DNA of 64,000 nucleotides from contig OW121740.1 of NCBI GenBank assembly GCA_933228675.1, forward strand, positions 35,384,292 through 35,448,291. The letters run 5' to 3'. The notes below the pieces were generated by a model, which did no database searches, had not been told where the DNA came from, and saw nothing but the letters and a program-made list of their open reading frames with translations. Of this stretch, positions 10,197-21,965 are shown one piece after another. Within the stretch, counting starts at the first letter, position 1; each line of letters begins with the position of its first letter. The stretch comes from Stomorhina lunata (Eukaryota > Arthropoda > Insecta > Diptera > Rhiniidae). The position numbers and the translations under genes were made by a program.

Positions 10197-10397
10197 AAAC
10201 GGGATCACAATAAAAATTTTGCTATGTAAAAACTGAAACTTTAACTATTACGACTTAAGTGGTTTTGTCAAAACTCAATAAAACTATGTATATAAAGTAT
10301 TATTACGAATTTACTGAATATACTGAGTGACAAAGATCATATCGGACAAGCTAAGCAAGGCAATTAATGAGAAAAGGAGGAGCAATAAATAATTTGT
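10197..10397. other. Flank between B1 and the satellite, unannotated
   Basis: No gene or known repeat seen. A 19-base stretch here (10291-10309, tataaagtattattacgaa) reappears inside the satellite at 10689-10707. Confidence 0.5.
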
Positions 10398-13310
10398 TTT
10401 TCTATAGAAAAAATTTTCTAATGAAGTTTTTCTATAGAAATCATTTTCTAATCAAAATGCTTCTATACAAAAAAATTTTCTAATGAAATTTTCATTACAA
10501 AATTTTTCTATAGAAAAAATTTTCTAATGAAAATTTTTCTATAGAAAAAATTTTCTAATCAAAATTTTTCTATAGAAAAAATTTTCTAATGAAAATTTTT
10601 CTATAGAAAAAAATTTCTAATGAAAATTTTTCTATAGAAAAAATTTTCTAATGAATATTTTTCTATAGAAAAATTTTTCTAATGAAAATATAAAGTATTA
10701 TTACGAAAAAATTGTCTAATGAAAATTTTTCTATAGAAAAAATTGTCTAATGTAAATTTTTCTATAGAAAAAATTTTCTAATGAAAATTTTTCTATAGAA
10801 AAAATTTTCTAATGAAAATTTTTCTATAGAAAAAATTTTCTAATGAAAATTTTTCTATATAAAAAATTTTCTAATGAAAATTTCTCTGTAGAAAAAAATT
10901 TTTAATGAAATTTTTTCTATAGAAAAAATTTTCTAATGAAAATTTTTCTATAGAAAAAATTTTCTAATGAAAATTTTTCTATAGCAAAAATTTTCTAATG
11001 AAAATTTTTCTATAGAAAAAATTTTCTAATGAAATTTTTTCTATAGAAAAAATTTTCTAATGAAATTTTTTCTATAGAAAAAATTTTCTAATGAAATTTT
11101 TTCTATAGAAAAAATTTTCTAATGAAATTTTTTCTATAGAAAAAATTTTCTAATGAAATTTTTTCTATAGAAAAAATTTTCTAATGAAATTTTTTCTATA
11201 GAAAAAATTTTCTAATGAAATTTTTTCTATAGAAAAAATTTTCTAATGAAATTTTTTCTATAGAAAAAATTTTCTAATGAAATTTTTTCTAAAGAAAAAA
11301 TTTTCTAATGAAATTTTTTCTATAGAAAAAATTTTCTAATGAAAATTTTTCTATAGAAAAAATTTTCTAATGAAAATTTTTCTATAGAAAAAATTTTCTA
11401 ATGAAATTTTTTCTATAGAAAAAATTTTCTAATGAAATTTTTTCTATAGAAAAAATTTTCTAATGAAATTTTTTCTATAGAAAAAATTTTCTAATGAAAT
11501 TTTTTCTATAGAAAAAATTTTCTAATGAAATTTTTTCTATAGAAAAAATTTTCTAATGAAATTTTTTCTATAGAAAAAATTTTCTAATGAAATTTTTTCT
11601 ATAGAAAAAATTTTCTAATGAAATTTTTTCTATAGAAAAAATTTTCTAATGAAATTTTTTCTATAGAAAAAATTTTCTAATGAAATTTTTTCTATAGAAA
11701 AAATTTTCTAATGAAATTTTTTCTATAGAAAAAATTTTCTAATGAAATTTTTTCTATAGAAAAAATTTTCTAATGAAATTTTTTCTATAGAAAAAATTTT
11801 CTAATGAAATTTTTTCTATAGAAAAAATTTTCTAATGAAAATTTTTCTAGAGAAAAAATTTTCTAATGAAAATTTTTCTATAGAAAAAATTTTTTAATAA
11901 AAATTTTTCTATAGAAAAAATTTTCTAATGAAAATTTTTCTATAGAAAAAATTTTCTAATGAAAATTTTTCTATAGAAAAAAATTTCTAATGAAAATTTT
12001 TCTATAGAAAAAATTTTCTAATGAAATTTTTTCTATAGAAAAAATTTTCTAATGAAATTTTTTCTATAGAAAAAATTTTCTAATGAAATTTTTTCTATAG
12101 AAAAAATTTTCTAATGAAATTTTTTCTATAGAAAAAATTTTCTAATGAAATTTTTTCTATAGAAAAAATTTTCTAATGAAATTTTTTCTATAGAAAAAAT
12201 TTTCTAATGAAATTTTTTCTATAGAAAAAATTTTCTAATGAAATTTTTTCTATAGAAAAAATTTTCTAATGAAATTTTTTCTATAGAAAAAATTTTCTAA
12301 TGAAATTTTTCTATAGAAAAAATTTTCTAATGAAATTTTTTCTATAGAAAAAATTTTCTAATGAAATTTTTTCTATAGAAAAAATTTTCTAATGAAATTT
12401 TTTCTATAGAAAAAATTTTCTAATGAAATTTTTTCTATAGAAAAAATTTTCTAATGAAATTTTTTCTATAGAAAAAATTTTCTAATGAAATTTTTTCTAT
12501 AGAAAAAATTTTCTAATGAAATTTTTTCTATAGAAAAAATTTTCTAATGAAATTTTTTCTATAGAAAAAATTTTCTAATGAAATTTTTTCTATAGAAAAA
12601 TTTTCTAATGAAATTTTTTCTATAGAAAAAATGTTCTAATGAAATTTTTTCTATAGAAAAAATTTTCTAATGAAATTTTTTCTATAGAAAAAATTTTCTA
12701 ATGAAATTTTTTCTATAGAAAAAATTTTCTAATGAAATTTTTTCTATAGAAAAAATTTTCTAATGAAATTTTTTCTATAGAAAAAATTTTCTAATGAAAT
12801 TTTTTCTATAGAAAAAATTTTCTAATGAAATTTTTTCTATAGAAAAAATTTTCTAATGAAATTTTTTCTATAGAAAAAATTTTCTAATGAAATTTTTTCT
12901 ATAGAAAAAATTTTCTAATGAAATTTTTTCTATAGAAAAAATTTTCTAATGAAATTTTTTCTATAGAAAAAATTTTCTAATGAAATTTTTTCTATAGAAA
13001 AAATTTTCTAATGAAAATTTTTCTATAGAAAAAATTTTCTAATGAAAATTTTTCTATAGAAAAAATTTTCTAATGAAAACTTTTCTATAGAAAAAATTTT
13101 CTAATGAAAACTTTTCTATAGAAAAAATTTTCTATAGAAAAATTTTTCTATAGAAATAATTTTCTATAGAAAAAATTTCATAATGAAAATTTTTATATAA
13201 AAAAATTTCATAATGAACATTTTTATATAAAAAAATTTTTTAAAGAAAATTTTTCTATAGAAAAATTAAAAAAAAAACTTCATAATGAAAATTTTTCTAA
13301 AGAAAAATTG
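10398..13310. repeat. 31-bp satellite array, about 90 units
   Basis: A tandem repeat with a 31-bp period, anchored on CTATAGAAAAAATTTTC then TAATGAAATTTTT. Each unit contains a perfect 18-bp palindrome TTTTTTCTATAGAAAAAA. Units from about 11030 to 13010 are nearly identical and mostly carry GAAATTTTTT; the outer parts (10398-11000 and 13010-13310) are more varied, carry GAAAATTTTT or deletions, and the right edge dissolves into a TTCATAATGAAAATTTTT form resembling the 28-bp arrays at the far end of the window. No coding capacity. Confidence 0.95.
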
Positions 13311-14273
13311 TATGAACTTTTTATTGTTAGACTATCAATAGAGTTTTATATATTAAACAAATAGTATGAGTTTATAGTAAAACCAAAACTATGTATGAGA
13401 GATGATAAGCTATAGAAAAGGATGTTTATATTTCGGTTATAAAATCTACTATATGAATAAATGCATATCCTTTTCTATATTTAAACATAACTTTTGTATA
13501 TAAATGTTTGCAAAAGTTATACATTTCCCAACAGTTACAAATTGAAACCAGTGAAATTATTAGGATTTTTTTGGCGAACTCGTCATGGGTGATATGTTCT
13601 TTAAAGGCAACAGAGATCCATATTTAGCTGATGCGATTCTATATAAAGAATTTATCGTACAAAAATGGTCCAATTATAAATTAGTATTTTTGGTCACCCT
13701 CTTACGAGTGTACGATTTTTCAATATGTAACTACTGGGAGTAAAATACACTCGTAATACGTTTGGAATGTTTTATGGATGCGGTAGCTTAAAGCTTTTTG
13801 ATCTTTACAAACGAATGATTTTTAATAACCGTAACAAATAAAAGAATGCCATAAAGTTTTTTACCCCTTATTTAAAAAACAATAACTAAAAATTTACACA
13901 AATATACATATTTTTTTCCATACAGATCTTTAACTTGATATGTAAAAAACTGTTTGTTTGTATCTGTGGTTATTTTAAGGCTATTATTGTGCAAAAAGTT
14001 ATGAAGTCAAGGATTTTAATATTTTTGTTTGAGATCATAAAAATATATAAACAATTTAAAGGATTCAAGTGGTCCTAGTAATGATATTATTGCATTATAC
14101 AGATTTTTGAAAGGACTTAATATAGATTAACGAATACTTGTAAAACTAGCTTTTTGTCCCGCTGCTTTGAAATGGTACCAAACACGTGTTTGATATTATT
14201 CTAATATTAATCGATTTCGGTATAAATTTTTGTTCCTATATCCAATGTTTCTATATCCAATAGTTTAAAATAT
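13311..14273. other. Unassigned AT-rich sequence
   Basis: No long open frame, no recognised repeat. One small perfect stem is visible: TTACGAGTGTA at 13702-13712 with TACACTCGTAA at 13746-13756. Confidence 0.5.
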
Positions 14274-14677
14274 CGTTACGTTTTTCCTTTAAAAACGTGG
14301 AAGGAATTCTTTTTGCAAACAACCAAAAACAAAATTAATTCACTTTATGTCGTTTTACAAAGTTATATTTTTATTAACTTTAGAGTTAATCACTTAAACA
14401 CACTTCACAAAATTGCTTTACAAATATTCTTAGTCTCACTGTTCTTTTATACGCGTCTCAATTAAAACAGTACGTCAGCCTTGTATAGTAGAGAAGAGAG
14501 TTGCTTTCATTTTCTGCAGATGTAAACAAGGAGCTGCTGTCGTCGATTACATTAACAATGCGGCTTACGAATGTTCATGCATATTCCAATACATTCTCAC
14601 ATGATCAAGAACAAAATGGAAGAATTATAAGTAATGATGTTTGGACAATGGGGCGGATAACTTAAAAATTCGTGACA
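14274..14677 (-). repeat. Solo LTR (404 bp), minus orientation
   Basis: Flanked by a direct repeat ATAT (14270-14273 and 14678-14681), as from a 4-bp target duplication. Read on minus it starts TGTCACGAATTTTT and ends AAAAACGTAACG. It holds the expected LTR signals in order: a TATA box CGCGTATAAAAG (14444-14455 region) followed by a CAGTGAGACT initiator-like sequence, then an AATAAA signal (14370-14375 region). No internal retroelement domains adjoin it, so the body has been lost, probably by LTR-LTR recombination. The ACG rather than ACA end is slightly atypical. It resembles a Ty3/gypsy LTR, family unknown. Confidence 0.7.
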
Positions 14678-14741
14678 ATATACAAATTTAAACTCCTAAT
14701 ATTCCCAGTTTTAAAAAGTATACAAAATGTGTCTTCTTTTT

Positions 14742-16250
14742 TATATCCACCTTCAAAAAGAATAGGTGGTATATTGAGGTCATTCCGTTTGTAATTTCCT
14801 TAATATTGTCTCAAAAACCAAAATTCTGAATCCTTATGAAATTCTAAGACGATTGAGCGATGTCCGTCTGTCTGTCCTTCTGTCCGTATATCTGTCTGTC
14901 TGTTGTCGGCACGATAAAACCTTAAGGAAATGATGTAGGTCACTGGAATTTGGCATAAATATTCTTCATTTCTTGGAAAATGTTGGTATTGAAACCGGGC
15001 AAAATCGGTTCACATTTGACCATAGCTCCCGTATAACCTCCCGTCTAGGCTAATCGCTTATTTGCTAATGAATGACAAATTATAATAGCTATGATGATAA
15101 AATTTGGTATGTAGAAGGTATGACATAGGCAGCATATAAAATTTCATCGAAGTCGGTTCACATTTAACCATAGTTCCCATACAAAAAACTTACGGAAACA
15201 GCCTAAATTCCACCTAAAATACACTTAAATCCCAATAAATGATAAACTGTGAAAGCTTTGGTCATTAAGCACAAGAAAGTCTTATGTCAATGCCACCCAG
15301 TGTGCAAAATTTTGTTACAATCGGTCAACATTTGACCATAGCTCCCATATAAAAAACTTATAGAAACACAAAAATACAAAAAGAAAAGGGGGTTTATGTC
15401 CGTCTGTCCGTTAGAGCTAGAAGGACAAAATTTTACAAAAGTATTTTCGATATCTTGAGAAAGTTGTGTATTGAAAAAGGATGAAATCGGTTTATATTTA
15501 GTTAGAGCTCCCATATTACACCACCCCCAGAAATCATATTAATGCTGATAAATTGAATACAATTGTAATAGCTATGATGACTAAATTAAGAATAGGGAAG
15601 TTTCATGTTGGTCAGTATATCAAATTTTATGAGAATCGGTCTATATTTAACTATAGCTTTCATATAAAAACACTCCCGGAAACCGAAAAAAATGTAGCAA
15701 ACATGACAACTATGGCCACTAAAATTTGGAAGAAGAAGCTTTATATAAATCCCAGCCAGTGTGTACAATTTTGTTACAATCGGTCAACATTTGGCTATAA
15801 TTCTTATATATATAACATCCCCTTTTTATAGCTACAATCAAAAAGATTTGGATGTACATTCATTATTTAAATTATATTGATAGTTAATCAATGTTAAGTC
15901 CAGACTTTATAACGGTGGATGCATTTGGAACTCCGAACAAAATATATGGACCTACTTCATATTAAGCACAACGAAAAGTATTTAATGACTTATTAATGTA
16001 AAACTATACCCGGTTATGAGACCGAATTTTGTTCAAAGTAAATATTTACTAGAGAACCCACTTAGATACTCTTAAATGTTGAACTATAAAGCTACAGCAA
16101 CCGAATTTAGTCCAAATATTTTACCAACAATACCAACTAGCGTTACAATTCTTCTTCGAATTTGGTCCACATTTTGAATTAGCTGCACCCTCGTAGATAT
16201 ATGAGATATGTCTCTACATTTAACACAACTTGATTGTGGGTATATATTCA
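14742..16250 (+). mobile_element. HINE-type element, family B copy B2, 3'-truncated
   Basis: Starts TATATCCACC (a decayed TATACCCACC) and runs colinear with the reverse of B1, including the CTGTCTGTCTGTTG tract near 14870-14910 and several modules with TTGACCATAGCTCCC (about 15020, 15160, 15330, 15500). It stops near 16250 at GTGGGTATATAT, just before the terminal hairpin, which is missing. The short open frames at 15287-15831 fall within these modules and are not genes. Confidence 0.75.
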
Positions 16251-16479
16251 TTGGTTCAAAAGATATATATAGGTTTAAAACAGGTATCAACAATTTCTTG
16301 TTTCCCCCTATTTGCCAGATTTTCCAAAAAGTTTTAAGCACGTGATCCAAACCCAATTATATTTCTATAATTTTTAGTTTTAGAGATATAGAGTTACTCA
16401 ATTATTCCATTTGTACTCCCTAAGTGGTTGATTTCAATGCTATTTTCTTTTTATCTCTTTTGGTTTAGGAGTTATAATG

Positions 16480-16905
16480 TCACCAATTTTTCCATTACTT
16501 AGACTCAGACTTATAGTGGTTATCTTTCATCTCAATTGTGTACACTGACCTCCTCGTGGTATCGCCTGGGGAACTACGTTAACACCCGTTAATGTGTTGA
16601 GCTAACATGTGCCGCAAGTTCTCCCATAAGAACAATAAAAACATAGGTTAAGAAGTCGGGCTAGTAACCCACTGCTGGAAAAAGCAATTACTATGAAAAA
16701 ACTAAAATTAGAATAAAAACGGCCCCCTAGTGTTAGAGAAGGACGTTCAAAACTTCGATGGAAAGACCAAGTGAAGGAAAATCTTCCAAAGTTGGCCTAC
16801 AAAATTGGAGAATATACACACAAGATCGAAGCGCATGGAATTCTAAAATATGCTCGCCCTTTGACCTTAAGAAGTTGTAAATATAGGCCATTTAAGTAAG
16901 TAAAT
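16480..16905 (+). pseudogene. Non-LTR retrotransposon 3' end relic
   Basis: The stretch 16735-16880 encodes, across a frameshift, the tail of a non-LTR pol protein: GRSKLRWKDQVKENLPKL followed in another frame by NWRIYTQDRSAWNSKI and a stop. The preceding part (16490-16680) matches, inverted, the repeated tail block found inside the Y elements. Only the 3' end survives. Confidence 0.5.
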
Positions 16906-16916
16906 AATGTGCTGTT

Positions 16917-17022
16917 TATATAACACAAGCAGCTGACGATTGAGTGAAATTTGCATATGTTTTGTTATTGTAACAAAAACAAAATACAATCGTCTGCCGC
17001 TTATGTTATATAAACAGCATAT
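16917..17022. repeat. Hairpin MITE-like inverted repeat
   Basis: Arms of about 36 bp pair across a loop of about 44 bp: left CTGTTTATATAACACAAGC, right GCTTATGTTATATAAACAG, continuing into GACGATTG / CAATCGTC. A second small stem, TTTGTTA-ttg-TAACAAA, sits inside the loop. Non-coding. From 17023 to 17400 nothing recognisable. Confidence 0.7.
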
Positions 17023-17399
17023 TCAAAGTCTATTGGTTCTAAAGGTATTTGTGGATTAAAAAAGTATTACAGTTTTTGTCCCTATTTGCCATATTTGTCC
17101 CATTTTTTAAAAAGTACTAAACACTTGTCATCTTATTTATGTTTGGATTCAAACCCAATTGAATTTTTTTCTAATAGAGTTGTTAGGCGCTTTTAGGAAG
17201 AGTTGGTCGACTTCTAATATCTGTGGTACCTTTATTTTCTTCATGATCCAGGTTTTTGTCAATGGGTGTTCTTATAACCTTTAAAAATATTTGAAACAGT
17301 GTGAGGATCAAACTTCAAATGGTTTGCTATTCTTTTTAAGGAAATAATAGAGATTTTTCAAATTTTTCGAAAAATTTGAGGTTAGGTAGTAAATTGGCT

Positions 17400-17980
17400 T
17401 AAAATACACTTTTTATTACAGTTTTATTGATTTTTTACAATGTTAATAAGAAATATGTGAATTACTAATGAATATAACTTCGGACAAATGTCGTTCACTA
17501 GCACCGTCGACAGTCGTCCACTCTCTCACAAAATTTTGAACCACATTTTGATTATCTCGTCAATGCAACTTCAATTTTCATCTTTAAGAGCCGTCAGTTG
17601 TTTGTGATTTATTCACTTAAGCCCGATCGTTCAAATGGCACCAGAGCAAATCATCCAGCGGCGTTAAATCACAAGAACAAGTCGGCCAAGTAACATCGTC
17701 AAATCGAGATATTACACGATTGGAATATTTGTCATGCAATAACTGAATTGTTTTGCCGGCTGTGTGGCTTACGGGGCCGTTTTCCTGTAACCAAAGGTCA
17801 CTAATGTCAACATAAGCCATTTGTGGCGACAAAAAATCTCTTATCATGGTTTGGTAGAGCAGAGAATTCGCGTTGACAGCGTTTTCTTGCTTAGTTTCGA
17901 TAATATACGGGTCGATGATGCTACCTGTCCGCAAACCTTACCTTACGGTCACTTTCTTAGCGAATTTCGCCTTTCAGGGC
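17400..17980 (-). pseudogene. Mariner-superfamily transposase relic 1
   Basis: The minus strand encodes a decayed middle and C-terminal part of a mariner-type transposase. Recognisable pieces are MIRDFLSPQM, LWLQENGPVSHTAGKTIQLL and the third-catalytic-residue region CSCDLTPLDDLLW. The second catalytic Asp (normally QQDGA) has been replaced in LQENGP, so the enzyme would be dead even without the other damage. The 105-residue frame at 17617-17934 is what is left open. Confidence 0.65.
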
Positions 17981-17984
17981 CCGA

Positions 17985-18395
17985 CCTTTGAAAAGACCCC
18001 ATATAAAATAATCCAACGGCGTTTAATCTCAAAAAATAAGCGGCTAATCGACATTGCCAAATCAAGATATTAAGCTTTCAAGAATTTTTCCATAATAAAA
18101 TAACTAAATGTTTTGGCCGGCTATTAGGCTTGTGGCGCCATCTTGCCAAAAACATAGGTCGCTGATGTTAATATTAGACAATTATTGCCACAAAAAATTT
18201 GTTATGATGGACTGATAAAGCAGAGAATTCATGGTGAAACCCTTATTTTCGATAAAATTACATTCACTTTATTTGGATGTAATGTTTTTTTGAGGACTGT
18301 TTGTGGATTTTGTAAGCCCCATATGCGACAATTTTGTTGATCAGTTTTTCAATCAAGGCATACAATGGTCCATGATTAAAGTTTTCTGAATAAAT
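17985..18395 (-). pseudogene. Mariner-superfamily transposase relic 2
   Basis: Directly next to relic 1 and in the same orientation, this block repeats the same transposase region: around 18000-18060 the DLTPLDY equivalent, around 18120-18180 the HTA region, and around 18290-18360 the part corresponding to VNKQNC-R-W. It is more degraded, with no frame above about 60 residues. Confidence 0.5.
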
Positions 18396-18459
18396 GTCAA
18401 AGGATGACAGCTCAAATCTTGAGATTTCAAAATGTAGTTCAAAAGGGTTATCTGTATAA

Positions 18460-19010
18460 ACACGGTCTTTCGCGTAGATCCACTTAAAAGTCTAATGGTG
18501 TCAAATTGCATGATCTTGGTGGCCAGTTGATATCGCCAAGACGAAAAATTACGCGGCCAGGAAATATCTCTTGCAATAACTCGAGTTGTGTGGCATGTGG
18601 TGCCGTCTTATTTAAACCACATATTCTCCAAGTCGTATTCTTGAATAATGTGACGTAAGATAGTCCTAATTCCTGAGAAAGACGAGGAATCGACACATTC
18701 GGGTCTTTGGCAATACTTTCACTTACAGCAGCGATATTTTCAGCGGAAGATGCACAGGCCTTACAATATTTGTAACCGTGCCAGTCTCTTCAAATTTCTT
18801 CATAATTTTGCTAATTTCTTGCGTAGTTGGACGATTATGTAAACCATAATCTCCTGTTTAAGCACGATATATGGCTGTTGCAGAATCACCATTTTTGTAG
18901 TATGTTTTGAAAATTTTTATGCGTTGTGTGATACTTAAGCGATCCATTTTCGTCAATGTCAGACTTTCAACTGAAAAGAAAAAATTGGTTTAACATCTTA
19001 GTTTGACAGA
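18460..19010 (-). pseudogene. Mariner-superfamily transposase relic 3
   Basis: A third block in the same orientation reaches the N-terminus. The 70-residue frame at 18484-18696 includes FRLGDINWPPRSCNLTPLDF, where the catalytic Asp of SCDLTP is Asn. The start region near 18940 reads MDRLSITQRIKIF. There is a deletion between the DNA-binding part and the C-terminal catalytic part. Confidence 0.6.
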
Positions 19011-19643
19011 TGTCGAATTCTAGTCCTATACTTTTAAAACCACGAAATGGATAACCCGATACTATTATACTATTATAACTATTACATTATTCTGCTAAAT
19101 AAAAGTAAATCTATATACAAATTTCCCAAATTTAACATTTTAAATTGTTTCTTATTCAAAAAAATGCTAAATTACATATTTAATTTTAGCTAATAAAGCA
19201 TTTAATTTCAATGCTTTTGGCTTTATGAACAACATTAACTAAATAAAATTAACAAATTCTATGTATCAAAAAAAAACTCTAATATGTTAAAGCAGGTTAA
19301 GTGGTAAATAACAACTAAATACTCGTTCGTACATTCATCCAAACAAACAAATTTCTTGGTTAGGGGAAATTATGGGAATTAATTGAAATTCCTAAAATAC
19401 CATAAAAGCTCTTTTGTATGAAGGAAAATTACCATCATTATACTTCACATACACAGACATACGCACACGCTTATTAACAAACACATTAACAACAACTCAT
19501 ACCCTAAAATGGGGTTTTTCCACCCTCTCTCTCCCTTTCTCTTCGCTTTGCATGTTATTAACATTATGTTACATATTTTCTCAATCATAGAGTCAGTCGT
19601 CTCGTCTATTAAAAATCAACAAATTTAATATTAGCTAAAGTGT
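19011..19643. other. Unassigned, possibly single-copy sequence
   Basis: No repeat or gene recognised. Contains short CA-rich and TCTCTC tracts (about 19450-19560). Confidence 0.4.
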
Positions 19644-19899
19644 GAGCCGACGTTGTAAAGCAGGTTAGTCATCCGCCTAGCATACTAGAGGTCCCATGTT
19701 CGATCCCCGGCCAGACCCACTTGAAGAAATAAATTTTCAAAAAATGCGGCGGTTCACCTCATAACTCAGCCAGCCACTGGTTATTGAGTATTAGGCTATG
19801 TAAAACTTCTCTAACTAATGCATTTGCCGTTTGGAGCCGGAGTTATAACGTAGGTCCCTTTCAATGAGTCTAAAAATAGAATCGAATGCAGCTCATTGT

Positions 19900-19905
<6 letters not shown>
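19644..19905 (+). mobile_element. tRNA-derived SINE, copy S1
   Basis: Begins GAGCCGACGTTGTAAAGCAG and carries a polymerase III B box (GTTCGATCCCC) with a degraded A box upstream. The body continues with ACTTGAAG-aaataaa, the CCACTGGTTATTGAGTATT block and GCAGCTCATTGTC, then a TA-rich tail. Other copies: split S2 (27073-27131 + 32431-32455), S3, S4, S5. It would be copied by a partner LINE machinery. Confidence 0.75.
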
Positions 19906-19968
<63 letters not shown>

Positions 19969-19990
19969 ATATATATATTTATATATATAT
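19902..19990. repeat. TA microsatellite
   Basis: Nearly pure TATATA forms the SINE tail and the target of mariner M1, which begins at 19992 directly after it. Confidence 0.9.
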
Positions 19991-19991
19991 A

Positions 19992-21288
19992 ATGGGTGTT
20001 TTTTTTTAGAGGTATAGAACTTCGAATTGAAATAAAACACAAGAAAATCGTTTTAATGTCCATCAATTTGGCTTTATTGGAAGGATAATTTTATGCCATT
20101 AATGTTTAAATATGATTTTGGGCATGTGGCCGCCGCGGCTGGCTCGAATTAAGCCAATTCTACAGGTCCAATTTTCAACTACTTTTTCGAGCATATGGGG
20201 CCGTATGTTGGCAATAACGCCACGAATGTTGGCTTCCAAGTCCCCTAACGTTTCTGGTTTGTTGGCGTAGACGAGCGACTTCACATATCCCCAAAGAAAA
20301 TAATCCAGTGGTGTCAAATCGCACGATCTTGGTGGCCAATTGACAGGTCCATTCCGCGAAATTATGCGCTCATCGAATGTTTCCTTCAATAAATCAATTG
20401 TGACGTGCGCTGTGTGGCATGTAGCGCCGTCTTGTTGGAACCACAACTCATCCACATTCATGCCATCCAATTGGGGAACAAAATAGTCGGTTATCATGGC
20501 TCTATACCGGTCTCCATTTATGGTAACTGACTCTCCAGCATTATTTCGGAAGAAGTATGGCCCAATGACTCCACCAGCCCATAGAGCACACCAAACAGAC
20601 AGTTTTTGTGGATGTAATGGCGTCTCAAGGGTCTCATGTGGATTCTCTTCACTCCAAATGCGGCAATTTTGCTTGTTGACGTAGCCATTTAACCAAAAAT
20701 GAGCCTCATCACTGAACAAAATTTTGCGATGAAAATCAGCATCGAGATCAATCTCATTTTCGGCCCATACACCAAAATCACGACGCATTGCATGGTCTCG
20801 CGGCTTTAATTCTTGCACAAGCTGGATCTTGTAAGGTCGCAAGCCAAGATCTTTGAGCAAAATCTTCCATAAAGTTGATGGACAAAGCTCCAATTGCTGT
20901 GCACGGTGGCGAATCGATTCATTCGGGTCCTCTTTGCTCTACAGCGGCAATTGTTTCTTCGGTGCGCACTGTTCGACGTCGCTGCGGATGCGTATTATCA
21001 CATAGAGTAAACGTAGTGCGAAAACGATCCATGGTTAACCGAATTAATTGCTCTGATGGACGATTATGTCGACCATAAAATGGACGGAGCTTGCGGTAAA
21101 CTTCGCGAACTGAACTATTATTTTCGAAATAAATTTGCACGATTTGCAAGCGTTGTTCTTTTGTCAACCTATTCATGATGAAATGGCAAAAAAAAGTAAA
21201 TATTAATCACTTGACAGCTGACAAAATGGCCGCCAGTTAAAAAAGTGATGCCAACTTAAAGTTCTATACCTCAATAAAAAACACCCGA
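19992..21288 (-). mobile_element. Mariner-superfamily transposon M1 (1297 bp)
   Basis: Ends ATGGGTGTTTTT and (inverted) TCGGGTGTTTTT, continuing with GAGGTATAGAACTT in both TIRs. A TA dinucleotide flanks each end (19990-19991 and 21289-21290), the signature of Tc1/mariner insertion. It carries a nearly complete transposase gene in the minus direction. Confidence 0.92.
20099..21176 (-). pseudogene. Transposase of M1, frameshifted by an 8-bp deletion
   Basis: N-terminal helix-turn-helix half: frame 20919-21176 (starts MNRLTKEQRLQIVQIYFENN). Catalytic half: frame 20099-20893. Compared with M2 and M3, eight bases are missing at about 20931-20936, which breaks the frame between them. Catalytic residues are intact: SDEAHF, QQDGATCHTA and SCDLTPLDYFLWG, with 36 residues between the second and third Asp. 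Mariner proper has 34, so this is a distinct clade of the IS630-Tc1-mariner superfamily, commonly annotated with an N-terminal DUF4817 domain. It would cut and paste DNA at TA sites in the nucleus. Otherwise full length (about 361 residues in the undeleted family). Confidence 0.9.
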
Positions 21289-21404
21289 TATCTCTTTTGG
21301 CTTTTGAGATAAAATATTAATAATTTTCTTTTTCTATCATTTATTTTTTCAATCCCTTTTTAGTTAATCTATACATCAAGAAGGGTACCCCTATGACCAA
21401 ATTC

Positions 21405-21480
21405 TCGTTTTGAATAGAGCTCAATTCTTCTGTTATCCTTGACTCCCAGTGGAGCATAGGGCCTCAAGAATAGAGCTTAA
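21405..21480 (-). pseudogene. Non-LTR 3' terminal fragment
   Basis: CTTGACTCCCAGTGGAGCAT followed by AGGGCCTCAAG matches the block at 35590-35612 and at 60510-60535. On minus it reads as the last residues of a non-LTR pol frame (LCSTGSQG-stop type). Tiny solo end. Confidence 0.4.
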
Positions 21481-21965
21481 TATATTTATATAATTAAATT
21501 TAAAATATTAACCCCTTATTAACATTTTTTCATTCTAAATATTATTTACAGCCTAACCACAGAACATTTAAAGTCGACTTTAGACCGAAAAAGTCGACTT
21601 TATGTTGAAAATCGAATCACAAAACAAATTTTAAATTAAATATAAAAACTTCATTTTAAAAACTAAAATAAGTTTTTTTCTTTTTGAATATTTTTCATTT
21701 TGTGATCCGTTGGAAAAAAATGTTAAGTCGAAATTGGAAATTTTTCACAATTTTCAGTCATCAGGATCATCAGGATCATATAACAGTTGTTGTTTTCTAT
21801 TATTATTTCACAAAAAAAAAAATCATTTTTGTGTAAAAGCTGATGAGCATTTAAACAATTTTTTATCATATTATGAAAAAAATTAAAAATATTTATTTAT
21901 GCTGTTTTGTCTAATGAACACAAAATGTTCTTAATATTTGTTTTTCGAATTTTTTGAAATTATCT

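Noticed and set aside
10398..13310. CRISPR-like array
   Set aside because: Units are contiguous with no unique spacers and the genome is eukaryotic; it is a satellite.
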